From JAWXBG01 sp044375415 (GTDB lineage: Bacteria > Bacteroidota > Bacteroidia > Flavobacteriales_D > Sanyastnellaceae), in the NCBI GenBank assembly GCA_044375415.1, contig JBILMS010000040.1, positions 1 to 29,930 on the forward strand: a stretch of DNA of 29,930 nt. The letters run 5' to 3'. The notes below the pieces were generated by a model. That model had not been told where the DNA came from. It saw only the letters and a program-made list of their open reading frames with translations, and searched no databases. This document shows, piece by piece, positions 1 through 8,477 of the stretch. Position 1 is the first letter of the stretch, and each line of letters begins with the position of its first letter. A program made the translations under genes and the position numbers.

Positions 1-334
1 GTCCGATCCCTAAGGTAACAAGCGACACTTCACTTTTCTTTGACAGTTTTCGAAGTATTTCCCCCACAAATCCGATTTCTACATGTGCGGTAATTTTCAC
101 CTTCGGAAATTTCTTGCTCAGTTTGGAAGCCAAAAGATCCATATCTTTTTTCGCCTGTGTATGCATACTGTCGAGACTTGCCGTAATGTCAAATTGCACA
201 TCACTCACCAAAGGCAGATGAGTTCCATGAACAAGAGTAACCCGAGACTTGGTATCGGATGCAAGTCCTAAGGCATATCGAGCCGCATTCTCCGCGTTAC
301 TCGTGAAATCGACCGCAACTAGTATTGTATTCAT
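1..334 (-). CDS. Universal stress protein (UspA family), N-terminal part, cut by window edge
   Basis: An open minus-strand frame starts at ATG 334 and runs without a stop for about 111 codons to the left edge, so the C-terminus is missing. The product begins MNTILVAVDFTSNAENAARY and continues with LVHGTH. This is the usual UspA opening: a first beta strand ending in a D, then the S/T-x-x-x-x-A-x-x-A-x-x-L/A helix. A later segment, HVEIGFVGEILRKLSKKSEV followed by SLVTLGIG, corresponds to the strand-helix-strand leading into the ATP-binding G-2x-G-9x-G(S/T) loop, which lies off the window. Bacteroidota UspA proteins usually have two tandem domains of about 270-290 residues in total; only domain 1 is visible here. 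Role by family: cytosolic stress-response nucleotide-binding protein. Identification is firm; the exact subtype is not determinable. Confidence 0.85.
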   Translation of the reverse strand, partial: MNTILVAVDFTSNAENAARYALGLASDTKSRVTLVHGTHLPLVSDVQFDITASLDSMHTQAKKDMDLLASKLSKKFPKVKITAHVEIGFVGEILRKLSKKSEVSLVTLGIG

Positions 335-463
335 TTGGGGGTATTTTGGTATGAAAACTATTTTGCGAATATCATGGTTCGGTTTATCCATGACCTTGAG
401 GACAGTCAATTGGTAGACTGATTTATGTCATTTAAAGGTGATTTAGTGGATTTCGTCATGCAA

Positions 464-482
464 TGTGTTGATAATTAACACA
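464..482. promoter_or_regulatory. Inverted repeat TGTGTT-N7-AACACA, possible operator
   Basis: Positions 464-469 (TGTGTT) and 477-482 (AACACA) form a perfect 6-bp inverted repeat with a 7-bp A/T-rich spacer. The geometry resembles binding sites of CRP/FNR-type dimeric regulators. It sits about 130 bp upstream of the universal stress gene start. Function is inferred only. Confidence 0.3.
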
Positions 483-781
483 TCAGAGTTTACAAGTGCT
501 GCTTTTATTTTGTCGGACGTTTCACGGAAACATTCACTTTTGGTCTGTGAAAAGTATATCCATCAACGAGTTGGGAGATCGCAATAAGTACCGCAGACTC
601 ATGCTGAGGAATTGGGAGGAAAATACCCATACCCCTGAGAATGCCGGTCGTGAGGTAGAAAAAGTAGAGGAGAGGAATAAGCGAATGACGATGGATGAGG
701 ATGAAGGCCAATAAACTTGGAACACCTGTTCTCCTATATCCAATTCAATTCAATTTTCGGTTAGTTTAAAGCAAGTCAAAC

Positions 782-808
782 AAAAAGGGGGCAACGGCCT
801 CCTTTTTT
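782..808 (+). terminator. Rho-independent terminator-like hairpin
   Basis: An A/G-rich arm (782-791, AAAAAGGGGG) pairs with 799-808, giving a stem of about 10 bp with one G-U pair around a short loop. The 3' arm itself ends in six T residues. It lies 70 nt after the last short plus-strand frame (ending 714) and about 100 nt before the protease. The gene it would terminate is not identified. Confidence 0.5.
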
Positions 809-849
809 AGTTTCCAAGCTATCTAGAAAATTTTCATGCCGGACGGGGG

Positions 850-877
850 TTTGTTGAATCATCTGTGTATACCTTAG
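850..877 (+). promoter_or_regulatory. Candidate Bacteroidota promoter for the M36 protease
   Basis: TTTG at 850-853 and TACCTTAG at 870-877 match the Bacteroidota -33 (TTTG/TTG) and -7 (TAnnTTTG, 7 of 8) elements. They are 16 nt apart, and a leader of about 22 nt would precede the ATG at 906. The match is imperfect. Confidence 0.4.
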
Positions 878-905
878 CGAAAATTAGCCAATAATCAGTA
901 TAAAA

Positions 906-3900
906 ATGAAGTACACTTTCTACCTACTATTCTCGTTTTTTTCGTTAAGTCTATACGCAAATGGTGATCCGCAATACTACCGCGATCCCCTTGAAATCAG
1001 ATTGATCAATGGAACCAAACAATATGATTTAGTATATCAACAACTTCTTCGTGAACAAACTAATTGGCAACAGTTCCTTGCTAATCATGGAACTTGGTAT
1101 GTGCACTTCAACGAAGAAAATGCACTTCCTCACCGAGCTTATGGCCAACCAATACCGGTTACCGGCACTTCGGCCGAAGAGAAGGCAATGAATTTTGTGA
1201 TCAACCATCTGCAGGTCTTCGGAATTAATCCTGATGAATTGTCTGAACCGGTAGTGAATACCTCAGCGAAACACACTTGGGTCGCCTATTCGCAAATCGT
1301 TAATGGTATTGAGGTGCTTACTTCAAATCTGACCATTAAACTTTACAACAACAGCGTAATCATGTTTGGTTGTGATGTGTATGATGAGGAAGTATTGAGT
1401 AATGAACTATCGATAACAGAAAATCAGGCTATTCAATTTGCTTCAGCAGGAATTGATCAAGAAATTACCGCTGTCCAAATTAGCTCCGATCTGCATTTAT
1501 TACCGGTGCCGGGTTTCAGATCCGCCTCTATTAAATGGGTCTACGAAGCAAACGTTCGTTGTGTAAACGAAAATAATGTCCCATCGGACTATTACACCTT
1601 GATCGATGCACAAAACGGGCAAATTCTTTATCGCAGCAACAAGGTGATGCACCACAATTGCAGCAACGAAAAGGCTGCCGGCAAAAAGAAAATAAAAATG
1701 ATGGGGGTGCCCGCTGAAGAGGAAGAACTGGATGTACAGGTAACTGCCACCGCTGAGGTCTTTCCCGACAACCCATATGGTACATTAACTACTTTGTCGC
1801 TTAGGAACTTGTATGTGAATGTAGGGGGTACCAATTATGTGACTGATGAAAATGGATTTGTAAATATCCCCGAAGATCCGGGAGTGGCCGCCCAATTTCG
1901 TTTGCAGGGTGAATGGTGCAGGATCTTCACAGATGGTGTAACTCCGGGAATAAACATGATCTTGCAAGCAGGAAATAATGATTTTTCATTTGATTCTTTT
2001 GCAACAGTTCGTGAGAGATCGGCCTACGTGAGTGTGCAGAGTATTCACGACCACATGAAAGCTTGGATGCCATCCTTTACAGATATGGATATTCAACTTA
2101 CCACTAATATTGACGAAGCCGGAGAATGCAATGCATTTTATGATGGTGCCTCCATCAATTTCTTCAATATCGGCGGTGGATGCAATCCAACTTCCCTGGT
2201 GGCTGATGTAGTGTACCACGAATATGGTCACGGAATTAATAACACGTATTACAACAGCCTGGGATCAAACTTTCAGAATGGTGCCATGAACGAGGGTTAT
2301 GCTGATTATTGGGCTATTTCCCTATCGAACAACCCAAACCTCGGAGCCGGTTTTTATACTGATAATGAAGACGGAATTCGCAGATACGACCTTGAACCAA
2401 AAAGATATCCTGAAGATTTGGTAGGTCAGGTTCATGCTGACGGTGAAATTATTTGCGGTGCTTGGTATGATACACATCTGCTAATGGGAGCTGATTGGAA
2501 TACAACCATGCCGATTTTCCTTGGAGCATACCCCGGCTTACAAGCAAATACGTTGAACGGAAACGAAGGAGCTGCATTTACCGATGTGCTTCTAGATGCT
2601 TTGCAAGCTGATGATGACGATGGAGATATTTCCAATGGTACCCCAAATGGAAACGCCATTGTAGTTGGTTTCGATATGCACGGGATAACGTTGTTAGGCA
2701 ACGCTTCCCTTTATCACAACGATCTGGAATTCGCCAATGACGAAGAAACAATTGACATTGATGCAACACTTGATCTCAACTTCCCTTTCACTCAATATTT
2801 AGACGAAGTAAGGTTGGTGTACAAAATCAATAATAGTACTGAATGGACAACCGTAGAAATGTCAAATACGGGTGGAGACAATTATACTGCCGCCATTCCG
2901 GCTCAACCCAAGGGAACAGTGATTGCATATTATCTTGGTGTGACAGACATCAATGGATTGTTGAGCAATATTCAACCTATTGCTGCCAATCAACCTTCCA
3001 ATCCAAATCTACCTTACTTCATTCTAGTGGGTGTTGAAGAGGTAGGAAGACACGATTGCGATGACAATGAAGATTGGGGATCTTGGCTCACCGGTATGGG
3101 CGGTGATAATGCTACCACCGGATTTTGGGAGTTAGATATTCCGGTTGGTTCGTTTGGAACACCGGGTGATCTTAATACCGTTGTTCAGACATACAACCAG
3201 CACACTCCCGGAGGAGAATATTGTTTTATCACCGGAAATGCTTCCAATGAATCTGCTCCTCTCGGGGAAAATGATGTGGACGGAGGAAAAACTACGCTGC
3301 AAACTTCTACGATTGAAATGTTGGAATATGAAAACCCAATAGTTGCCTATTGGCGCTGGTATACAAATTCACCGGCCTCTGGTGCAAATCCGGGTGCCGA
3401 TTGGTGGCAAGTGCGTTTGAGCAACAATGGCGGTAGTACCTGGACATACATCGAAAACACACTCACCGGTGAAATAGGATGGAGAAGAAACGCTTTCCGT
3501 GTTAGCGATTATTTGACGGTTACAGACGATATGAAAATGCAGTTTATTGCATCCGACAGCACCACTATCGGTGAGTATCTCGATGGCGGATCTTTAATCG
3601 AAGCGGCCCTCGACGACTTTATCATTTACGACGAAGAAGCCGGCATCAATGTAAGTGAAGAAGATGATAAAATCGATTTCGAAGTTTATCCAAATCCTGC
3701 TCGCGAAGCGTTGAACATTGAGATCAACGAAGGCGTAGCGCGTTCTTTTAGAATTTACAACGTTCTCGGAGAAGTGGTTTATACCATGGAACAAAAAAGT
3801 GCATTCAGTCGTATTACTGTGCCTCTGACCGGTTTCGCCGATGGAGTGTACACAGTAGTGATTGATATACACGAAGGACAAGTGCGAAAGAGCTTTACGG

Positions 3901-3911
3901 TAAGAAACTGA
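906..3911 (+). CDS. Secreted M36 (fungalysin-like) zinc metalloprotease with T9SS type A sorting domain
   Basis: This 1001-residue exported endopeptidase has a Sec signal peptide at residues 1-20 (hydrophobic core YLLFSFFSLSLY). A fungalysin/thermolysin propeptide (FTP)-like region follows at about 85-150, and then a PepSY-like stretch. A carboxypeptidase-regulatory-like beta domain lies near 275-345 (VTDENGFVNIP). The catalytic domain carries HEYGH at 438-442, with the third zinc ligand Glu463 in NEGYADYW; His438, Glu439 and His442 are all intact. Residues from about 720 to 905 form a beta-rich module containing PVGSFGTPGDLNT, similar to those in immune-inhibitor-type proteases. The C-terminus (about 925-1001, with VYPNPAREALNIEI and a final FTVRN) is a Por_Secre_tail type A sorting domain, so the enzyme should cross the outer membrane by T9SS and be released or anchored. 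It is followed by a strong terminator (3937-3970). Substrate is unknown; extracellular protein degradation is the natural reading. Confidence 0.93.
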   Translation: MKYTFYLLFSFFSLSLYANGDPQYYRDPLEIRLINGTKQYDLVYQQLLREQTNWQQFLANHGTWYVHFNEENALPHRAYGQPIPVTGTSAEEKAMNFVINHLQVFGINPDELSEPVVNTSAKHTWVAYSQIVNGIEVLTSNLTIKLYNNSVIMFGCDVYDEEVLSNELSITENQAIQFASAGIDQEITAVQISSDLHLLPVPGFRSASIKWVYEANVRCVNENNVPSDYYTLIDAQNGQILYRSNKVMHHNCSNEKAAGKKKIKMMGVPAEEEELDVQVTATAEVFPDNPYGTLTTLSLRNLYVNVGGTNYVTDENGFVNIPEDPGVAAQFRLQGEWCRIFTDGVTPGINMILQAGNNDFSFDSFATVRERSAYVSVQSIHDHMKAWMPSFTDMDIQLTTNIDEAGECNAFYDGASINFFNIGGGCNPTSLVADVVYHEYGHGINNTYYNSLGSNFQNGAMNEGYADYWAISLSNNPNLGAGFYTDNEDGIRRYDLEPKRYPEDLVGQVHADGEIICGAWYDTHLLMGADWNTTMPIFLGAYPGLQANTLNGNEGAAFTDVLLDALQADDDDGDISNGTPNGNAIVVGFDMHGITLLGNASLYHNDLEFANDEETIDIDATLDLNFPFTQYLDEVRLVYKINNSTEWTTVEMSNTGGDNYTAAIPAQPKGTVIAYYLGVTDINGLLSNIQPIAANQPSNPNLPYFILVGVEEVGRHDCDDNEDWGSWLTGMGGDNATTGFWELDIPVGSFGTPGDLNTVVQTYNQHTPGGEYCFITGNASNESAPLGENDVDGGKTTLQTSTIEMLEYENPIVAYWRWYTNSPASGANPGADWWQVRLSNNGGSTWTYIENTLTGEIGWRRNAFRVSDYLTVTDDMKMQFIASDSTTIGEYLDGGSLIEAALDDFIIYDEEAGINVSEEDDKIDFEVYPNPAREALNIEINEGVARSFRIYNVLGEVVYTMEQKSAFSRITVPLTGFADGVYTVVIDIHEGQVRKSFTVRN

Positions 3912-3936
3912 TCAGAAGACTTAATTACTTAAGCAG

Positions 3937-3970
3937 GCCCCGGCACGAGATTCGTGTCGGGGCTTTTTTT
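3937..3970 (+). terminator. Rho-independent terminator after the M36 protease
   Basis: A 12-bp GC-rich stem (3937-3948 with 3952-3963, one G-U pair) has a 3-nt loop and is followed by seven T residues. It lies 26 nt after the protease stop and between convergent genes. Confidence 0.9.
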
Positions 3971-3998
3971 ATATGAACTATTCGGGAATGCGGAGAAC

Positions 3999-4883
3999 TC
4001 AAATGGTCGCGCTGCTCACGGCTATTTCGCGATCTACTTTCTTAAAAAGACCTTGGAGTACTTTTCCCGGACCTACCTCTATTATTTCGGTAGCTCCATC
4101 TGAAAGCATTTGCCTCATGGTTTGAGTCCAACGAACAGGTGCTGTAAGTTGAACAACCAAATTCTGTTTAATTTGGAGTGGATCAGAAACTGCCGAAGCC
4201 GTTACATTTTGATACACCGGACAAGTTGGTTGACGGAAAAGTGTGGCTTCAATTGCCGCTTCCAATTCTATGCGCGCAGGCTCCATCAACGGACTGTGAA
4301 AAGCTCCGCCAACGGGTAATTTCAACGCTCGTTTGGCACCGGCCTCCGTGAGTTTCTGACAGGCAAGGTCGATAGCAGAGTTTTCCCCACTAATCACCAA
4401 TTGTCCCGGGCAATTATAATTTGCCGCAACTACGATACCTTCTGTTTCAGCGCATATTCTTTCAACTACCTCATCTTCTAAACCAAGAATGGCAGCCATC
4501 GAACTAGGATTCATTTCGCATGCTTTCTGCATGGCCATGGCTCTCGCATATACCAACTTTAGGGCATCCTCAAATAGAAGAGTGCCATTGGCAACCAACG
4601 CAGAGAATTCTCCTAAACTATGGCCGGCTACCATCGAAGGTTCAAAGGCGGAACCCAAACATTTTGCAAGCACAACGGAATGAATGAAAATGGCCGGCTG
4701 TGTAATACGTGTTTGCTTCAACTCTTCTTCTGTACCGCCGAACATGGTATCTGTAATTCGAAATCCAAGAACATCATTGGCTTGCTCAAGCAGCGTTTTA
4801 CCTTCCGAAGAAGAATCATAAATATCCTTGGCCATGCCGGGAAATTGGGATCCCTGCCCCGGAAATACATAGGCTTTTCTCAT
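3999..4883 (-). CDS. fabD: Malonyl-CoA:ACP transacylase FabD
   Basis: This 294-residue protein transfers malonyl from CoA to acyl carrier protein in the cytosol, supplying fatty acid synthase II. The family's key residues are all present: Gln10 in PGQGSQ, nucleophile Ser89 in GHSLGEF, Arg114 in YARAMAMQ, and catalytic His196 in GGAFHSPLM. A C-terminal VGPGKVLQGL segment is also present. Length matches the usual 290-310. The ATG at 4883 begins directly with MRKAYVFPGQGSQ, so the start is well fixed. It lies 2 nt downstream of the DUF3078 gene stop, so the two are probably co-transcribed and translationally coupled. It ends 28 nt from the convergent protease terminator. Confidence 0.97.
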   Translation of the reverse strand: MRKAYVFPGQGSQFPGMAKDIYDSSSEGKTLLEQANDVLGFRITDTMFGGTEEELKQTRITQPAIFIHSVVLAKCLGSAFEPSMVAGHSLGEFSALVANGTLLFEDALKLVYARAMAMQKACEMNPSSMAAILGLEDEVVERICAETEGIVVAANYNCPGQLVISGENSAIDLACQKLTEAGAKRALKLPVGGAFHSPLMEPARIELEAAIEATLFRQPTCPVYQNVTASAVSDPLQIKQNLVVQLTAPVRWTQTMRQMLSDGATEIIEVGPGKVLQGLFKKVDREIAVSSATI

Positions 4884-4885
4884 GT

Positions 4886-5902
4886 TTATTTTCTATTGAG
4901 TTTGTAGCTGAATCCGATTCCTAAGACTTGACGAAACTGAACACCGGGGCCTGTTTCACCGTTGTCGCCTTTAGGCACCATGATGTCGTGATCATAAATT
5001 AATTGCGTCGAAAGTGAGGCATTTAAATACTCACTGGCTTTTAGAGTCAACATATTTTCCCAGTTCACATCAATGTTCTGCGGGTTCTCCGCGTAATTCG
5101 AGAAGAGGTCAATTTTGGTCGTGAAACTAACGTTTTCAGCAATCTTTGTAGAATATTGTGCTTTGAAATAACCTCCAATCTCCGATCGGAAATTTTTACC
5201 TGAAGTTAATATCGCTCCCAAATCATCGTAAGTGGCGGGATCCACACCAAATGCCCCGATGTCAGCCAATGCCTGATTGTTCACGATGGTTCCTTTAAAG
5301 GTTACAGGTGAAATGAAGACAGTCAATTGATCACTGGGCTTGTAATCCATACCAAGTGCAGTCAATAAATAAGCGGGAGCCAGAAAGTCGGAAATTCGAA
5401 GATCAACTCCATTCAAATCATTATAAACCGGAATACCTCCCACAACATTATAACCCGGAGCAAATTGAGTTCTAAAGTTCATTAGGCCGGCGTAAAACCA
5501 ATTCTTTGATGCCTGACGTCCATATTTACTCTGAAAATCGATGCGATCATCTGTTTTAATGGCACGGCTATCCAAATCGAGCAAAGTGAGGCCGTATCCT
5601 AGGTTTAATGTGTTATCCCATGAATTTTTACCCTTGCTGTAGTTCGCAAATAAATTAATCATTCCTACACTCGTTATGGAATTATTACCACCCGCGGCCC
5701 ATTGACTTAAATAGGTTTGTGTGGTGGTAAAACCGATAGTCCCTCCGGTTTTCCAAACTAGACTGTCGGCTGAAGTTCTGGCTTTAAGATTCTCAACGAT
5801 CTTTTTCTCTTCATCGCTGGTAAGAACCTTGTCGCCTTGCGAAAAAGCAGTCAAATGAGCAGTTAAGGCGAGCAAGCCTAACAAAATAAACTTGGTTTTC
5901 AT
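4886..5902 (-). CDS. DUF3078 family exported beta-barrel-like protein
   Basis: The protein is taken as 338 residues from ATG 5902. The open frame extends 19 codons further upstream, but the signal peptide (MKTKFILLGLLALTAHLTAFSQ) starts at this ATG, so the longer start is rejected. After a lysine-rich linker comes the family signature: a W-x-x-G-G start to the first strand, then YLSQWAAGGNNSI. Alternating beta strands follow to the end (Asn/Tyr/Trp/Phe at regular spacing, ending GIGFSYKLNRK), consistent with an outer-membrane barrel. DUF3078 proteins are common in Bacteroidota and have no assigned function that I know of. It is the first gene of a likely two-gene unit with fabD, which may tie its expression to membrane synthesis (inference). 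Confidence 0.85.
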   Translation of the reverse strand: MKTKFILLGLLALTAHLTAFSQGDKVLTSDEEKKIVENLKARTSADSLVWKTGGTIGFTTTQTYLSQWAAGGNNSITSVGMINLFANYSKGKNSWDNTLNLGYGLTLLDLDSRAIKTDDRIDFQSKYGRQASKNWFYAGLMNFRTQFAPGYNVVGGIPVYNDLNGVDLRISDFLAPAYLLTALGMDYKPSDQLTVFISPVTFKGTIVNNQALADIGAFGVDPATYDDLGAILTSGKNFRSEIGGYFKAQYSTKIAENVSFTTKIDLFSNYAENPQNIDVNWENMLTLKASEYLNASLSTQLIYDHDIMVPKGDNGETGPGVQFRQVLGIGFSYKLNRK

Positions 5903-6024
5903 GGTTTTGTGATAAGGATTTAAGGTGGCAAAAATGGGACAGTTTTTTGAATTGATCATCGATTTATTTTGGGACCGTTGGCACAGATATCACTGTTTTC
6001 TCCACAATTCTGACTGGTTTTGAG

Positions 6025-6035
6025 CAACAATGTTG
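6025..6035. repeat. Short perfect inverted repeat CAACA-A-TGTTG
   Basis: A perfect 5-bp inverted repeat with a 1-nt spacer lies in the divergent region between the DUF3078 gene and the 25-residue repeat gene, about 24 bp before the latter's ATG. It could be an operator for a small dimeric regulator, or chance. Confidence 0.25.
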
Positions 6036-6058
6036 TTTTTTTTCGTTATTTTGTTTCT

Positions 6059-6472
6059 ATGACAATGAACTATCCGGCTAAGATTATTTTGGCCTGGGGC
6101 GAATCGATAAGCGGTAATATGGAAATCAGAAACTGGCTGATGCAAAACGGTTATCCGGAATTGGGCCTATTCGTTTTTGCCTTAAAAAACCACGACGAAT
6201 CCAGAGATTGGCTCCTGCGCAATGGTCATCCGCATCTTATGGCCTTGATAAATGGAACAGAAGGAAACCTGAATGCCCTTGCTTGGTTGAGAAAACACAA
6301 TTTCGATGTGCTTGAAAAGATGGCCAGAGCAGCTGATCACGACGAAAATGCTATGAACTGGCTTATCATCAACGATTTTAAAGATATGGCTGTTATCGCT
6401 ACTAAAATGATGCACGTGAAAGACCAGATAGAAGATGACAACAATGACGTTCATAAAATATCATCTACGTAG
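6059..6472 (+). CDS. Small protein built of four 25-residue tryptophan repeats, unknown function
   Basis: This is a 137-residue protein from ATG 6059. A second ATG at 6065 is equally possible, and a TTG 39 nt upstream would add 13 unconvincing residues. There is no signal peptide or membrane segment, so it is predicted cytosolic. It is almost wholly repeats: Trp26, Trp51, Trp76 and Trp101 are exactly 25 residues apart, each followed by Leu, with Asn/His four positions after the Trp and Leu/Met nine after. Typical units are WLMQNGYPELGLFVFALKN and WLLRNGHPHLMALINGTEG. A partial unit precedes the first (Trp13). The pattern suggests a helix-turn-helix solenoid. The C-terminal tail is acidic (QIEDDNNDVHK). 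I do not recognise the family. The neighbours (DUF3078/fabD divergent, antiporter pseudogene downstream) give no functional clue. Confidence 0.8.
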   Translation: MTMNYPAKIILAWGESISGNMEIRNWLMQNGYPELGLFVFALKNHDESRDWLLRNGHPHLMALINGTEGNLNALAWLRKHNFDVLEKMARAADHDENAMNWLIINDFKDMAVIATKMMHVKDQIEDDNNDVHKISST

Positions 6473-6530
6473 TTTTGCGTTCGTATATTAAGGCTCTATA
6501 AACTGAATCATGTAAATTCCTTTAATCATT

Positions 6531-7198
6531 ATGCTGATAGGGCTTTTCATCTTTTAGGGCCACTATCTAAGCGGTGTTTTTGGTGCCTTCCTTTGGTCAT
6601 TTATACTCAGCAGATTTCCTCAGTTTAAAACCACAAAATTTTCGACTCCGGCCTTTTTATTTATTCTCTACGGCATCTCCGAATACCTCAATTTTAGCGG
6701 GGCTCTCACCGCATTGTCGTTTGGAATTGCCATTGGTAATCTAAAGTATCTCGAGCCAAGAATCATTGAACGTTTTGTTCCAAATCAAACCATTATTCTA
6801 CCCAAAGAAGAGAAGGGATTTTCAGCGAATTGGTTTTTTTGTTGCGCATATTTTTCTTTGTGTTTAGAGGAATGAGTATTCAAATAACACAAGTCAATTG
6901 ATTCTTGGATGGCCTAATAATTACCGTCGTTTTATTTGCTTTGAGAATCGTCTTGGTGAAGATGGTTATTTCAACAGAAACCTCTGCCCTCGACAAAGCC
7001 GTTATTTCTTTTATGATCCAGAAAGTACTGGGTGCTGCCGTAATTGCCACACTGACCTTGCAAAGGGGTGTCGAAAATGGAGCACTTATTCAATCAATAA
7101 GTTTTTCTGTATTCTTGTTTAGTATAGTAATCTGCGTAATATTATTTTTCTTATTAAAGACAGGCCGGACTTCAGCGTTTTATGAAAGAATCTTTTAA
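6531..7198 (+). pseudogene. Decayed CPA1-type cation/proton antiporter (C-terminal half, multiple lesions)
   Basis: Three segments in two frames read as the central and C-terminal part of a Na+(K+)/H+ antiporter. Segment 1 runs from about 6531 with an in-frame TAG at 6555-6557, then YLSGVFGAFLWSFILSRF and LYGISEYLNFSGALTALSFG up to 6833. A seven-T run at 6834-6840 has apparently lost one T. Reading an eighth T restores FFLLRIFFFVFRGMSIQIT in the second frame. That frame meets an in-frame TGA at 6899-6901 and then continues as LIITVVLFALRIVLVKMVIS and FMIQKVLGAAVIATL to the TAA ending at 7198. The N-terminal half (ion-binding region) is absent. Intact relatives are about 400-430 residues with 10-12 membrane helices. 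Two stops, one frameshift and a 5' truncation make a functional product very unlikely. The family call rests on the antiporter-like helix pattern and the GLGAAV-like motif near the end. Confidence 0.85.
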
Positions 7199-7226
7199 AT
7201 AAGAGAATCGATGTTTCGAGGTTGCC

Positions 7227-8450
7227 CTACAGGTATATCAGGGTGCTAAATCTGGCAGGATCTAACAATTCGGCCGATACACGATTAAAATCTGTAAGAC
7301 TTATATCCTCAATACTCTGAATGATTTCGGAATGCGATTCAATTTTATGGTAGAGTAAAATACTCCTTGCCATGTGAAACATTTCCGAAGAGGCGGATTC
7401 ACCGGCAAGAGTTAGTTGTCCGGAAATTTGTTTTTTCATTGCCTTCAAATTGGCAGATGTTATGCGTCCATCTCGAATTTTATCGAGTTCCTTTCGTATT
7501 AATCTTTCCATTTTTTCTAGACTTTCCTCCGAAGTGCCGGCGTAAATCGAGAACATTCCGCAATCATGAAACGGAGTATAATTGGCCTCTATGTGATAGG
7601 CTATTCCATTTTTCTCCCGCAATTCGTAGCTAAGTCTGCTATTTAATGCCGGACCACCGAGGTAATTCGTCATTATTGCTACTATCCTCCGGTCTTTGTG
7701 ATGAACATCTGCAGCCCTGCATCCACTCACATAATGCGCCTGATGATTATCTGTCCGGTGCCGAACAATCTTTGGTTTTACCACCACGGGTTTTCTTCGC
7801 TTGGATAGGACGTTGGAATTTTTTTTCCATGGACCGAAACAATGCTCTATCCATTTTTCGATTTGCTCGGGATCTTGTTGGCCAACTATAGAAATCACTG
7901 AATTGTCGGGCGTGTAATGGCGTTGAAAAAACGAAACAAGGGTTTTTCTGTCAATGGTCTTCAAGGATTCTTCAGTTCCCAAAATACTTTTTCCCATCGA
8001 GTGATTACCAAACATCAACTTGTCGAATTCTTCAAAGATCATCTCGCCCGGCTGATCTTTATAAGAATTCATTTCATCTAAAATCACTTCCTTCTCTCGT
8101 TTTATCTCGGTTGCCGGAAATAAACTGTTGCGCGCTATATCCGATATTACATCGAGAGCATCTTTCCAATGCGAGGATTCTACCGACGCATGAATCCACG
8201 TTTCTTCTTTTGAAGTGAAGGCGTTTAACTCGCCTCCGACACGATCCAAACTACTCAAAATATGAAACATGCTCCGACGTGTGGTGCCTTTGAACAACAT
8301 GTGCTCAATCAAATGGGCAACTCCATTTTCATTTGAATCTTCGTCTCTGGATCCACAACCAATTACCAATCCGCAATGCGTAACCGCGCCGGGACGGAAC
8401 TGATATGCGCAGCGCAGGCCATTCGGTAAAGTGAATAAGTATATATTCAT
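7227..8450 (-). CDS. M16 family zinc peptidase (pitrilysin/processing-peptidase type)
   Basis: This 407-residue protein has the inverted zinc motif HLIEH at residues 46-50 (His46, Glu49, His50). Glu126 in EVILDEMN lies 76 residues after His50, as expected for the third ligand. The N-terminal half continues with GGELNAFTSKEETW, a family hallmark. The C-terminal half contains YELREKNGIAYHIEANYTPF, carrying the conserved R/Y-type substrate-binding region, so this is a complete single-chain M16B subunit of about 45 kDa. No signal peptide is visible, suggesting cytosol, unlike periplasmic PqqL-type relatives. It is transcribed divergently from the histidine kinase, 58 bp away, and has no obvious operon partner. 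Its 3' end meets the antiporter pseudogene 28 nt away. Likely role by family: degradation or processing of peptides; substrate unknown. Confidence 0.93.
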   Translation of the reverse strand: MNIYLFTLPNGLRCAYQFRPGAVTHCGLVIGCGSRDEDSNENGVAHLIEHMLFKGTTRRSMFHILSSLDRVGGELNAFTSKEETWIHASVESSHWKDALDVISDIARNSLFPATEIKREKEVILDEMNSYKDQPGEMIFEEFDKLMFGNHSMGKSILGTEESLKTIDRKTLVSFFQRHYTPDNSVISIVGQQDPEQIEKWIEHCFGPWKKNSNVLSKRRKPVVVKPKIVRHRTDNHQAHYVSGCRAADVHHKDRRIVAIMTNYLGGPALNSRLSYELREKNGIAYHIEANYTPFHDCGMFSIYAGTSEESLEKMERLIRKELDKIRDGRITSANLKAMKKQISGQLTLAGESASSEMFHMARSILLYHKIESHSEIIQSIEDISLTDFNRVSAELLDPARFSTLIYL

Positions 8451-8462
8451 GGTTCAAATAAA

Positions 8463-8477
8463 AGCGAAAGTTTCGCT
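8463..8477. promoter_or_regulatory. Perfect inverted repeat AGCGAAA-G-TTTCGCT between divergent genes
   Basis: Positions 8463-8469 and 8471-8477 form a perfect 7-bp inverted repeat around one base. They lie in the middle of the 58-bp gap between the divergent M16 peptidase and histidine kinase starts. The position suits an operator controlling both promoters; function is inferred. On the minus strand TTTATTTG, a 7/8 match to TAnnTTTG, lies between it and the M16 start. Confidence 0.4.

Larger units (their letters stand above)
335..905. other. Intergenic region with no convincing gene
   Basis: No convincing gene is visible across 571 bases. Short frames exist on both strands at about 496-743. 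The plus-strand frame ending at 714 has a hydrophilic end (RNWEENTHTPENAG, then acidic/basic residues), but it lacks a credible start and any family resemblance. The region does hold an inverted repeat (464-482), a terminator-like hairpin (782-808) and a candidate promoter for the downstream protease (850-877). The terminator implies that something transcribed rightward ends here, possibly a short RNA or small ORF around 600-714. Confidence 0.5.

Noticed and set aside
505..743. Two overlapping minus-strand frames of 68-69 codons and a plus-strand 72-codon frame
   Set aside because: They lie over one another, have no recognisable motifs and no promoter in the right place, and look like chance open frames in the intergenic region.
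5903..5959. Longer N-terminus (19 extra residues) for the DUF3078 protein
   Set aside because: It would place the signal peptide internally; the ATG at 5902 gives a standard signal sequence.
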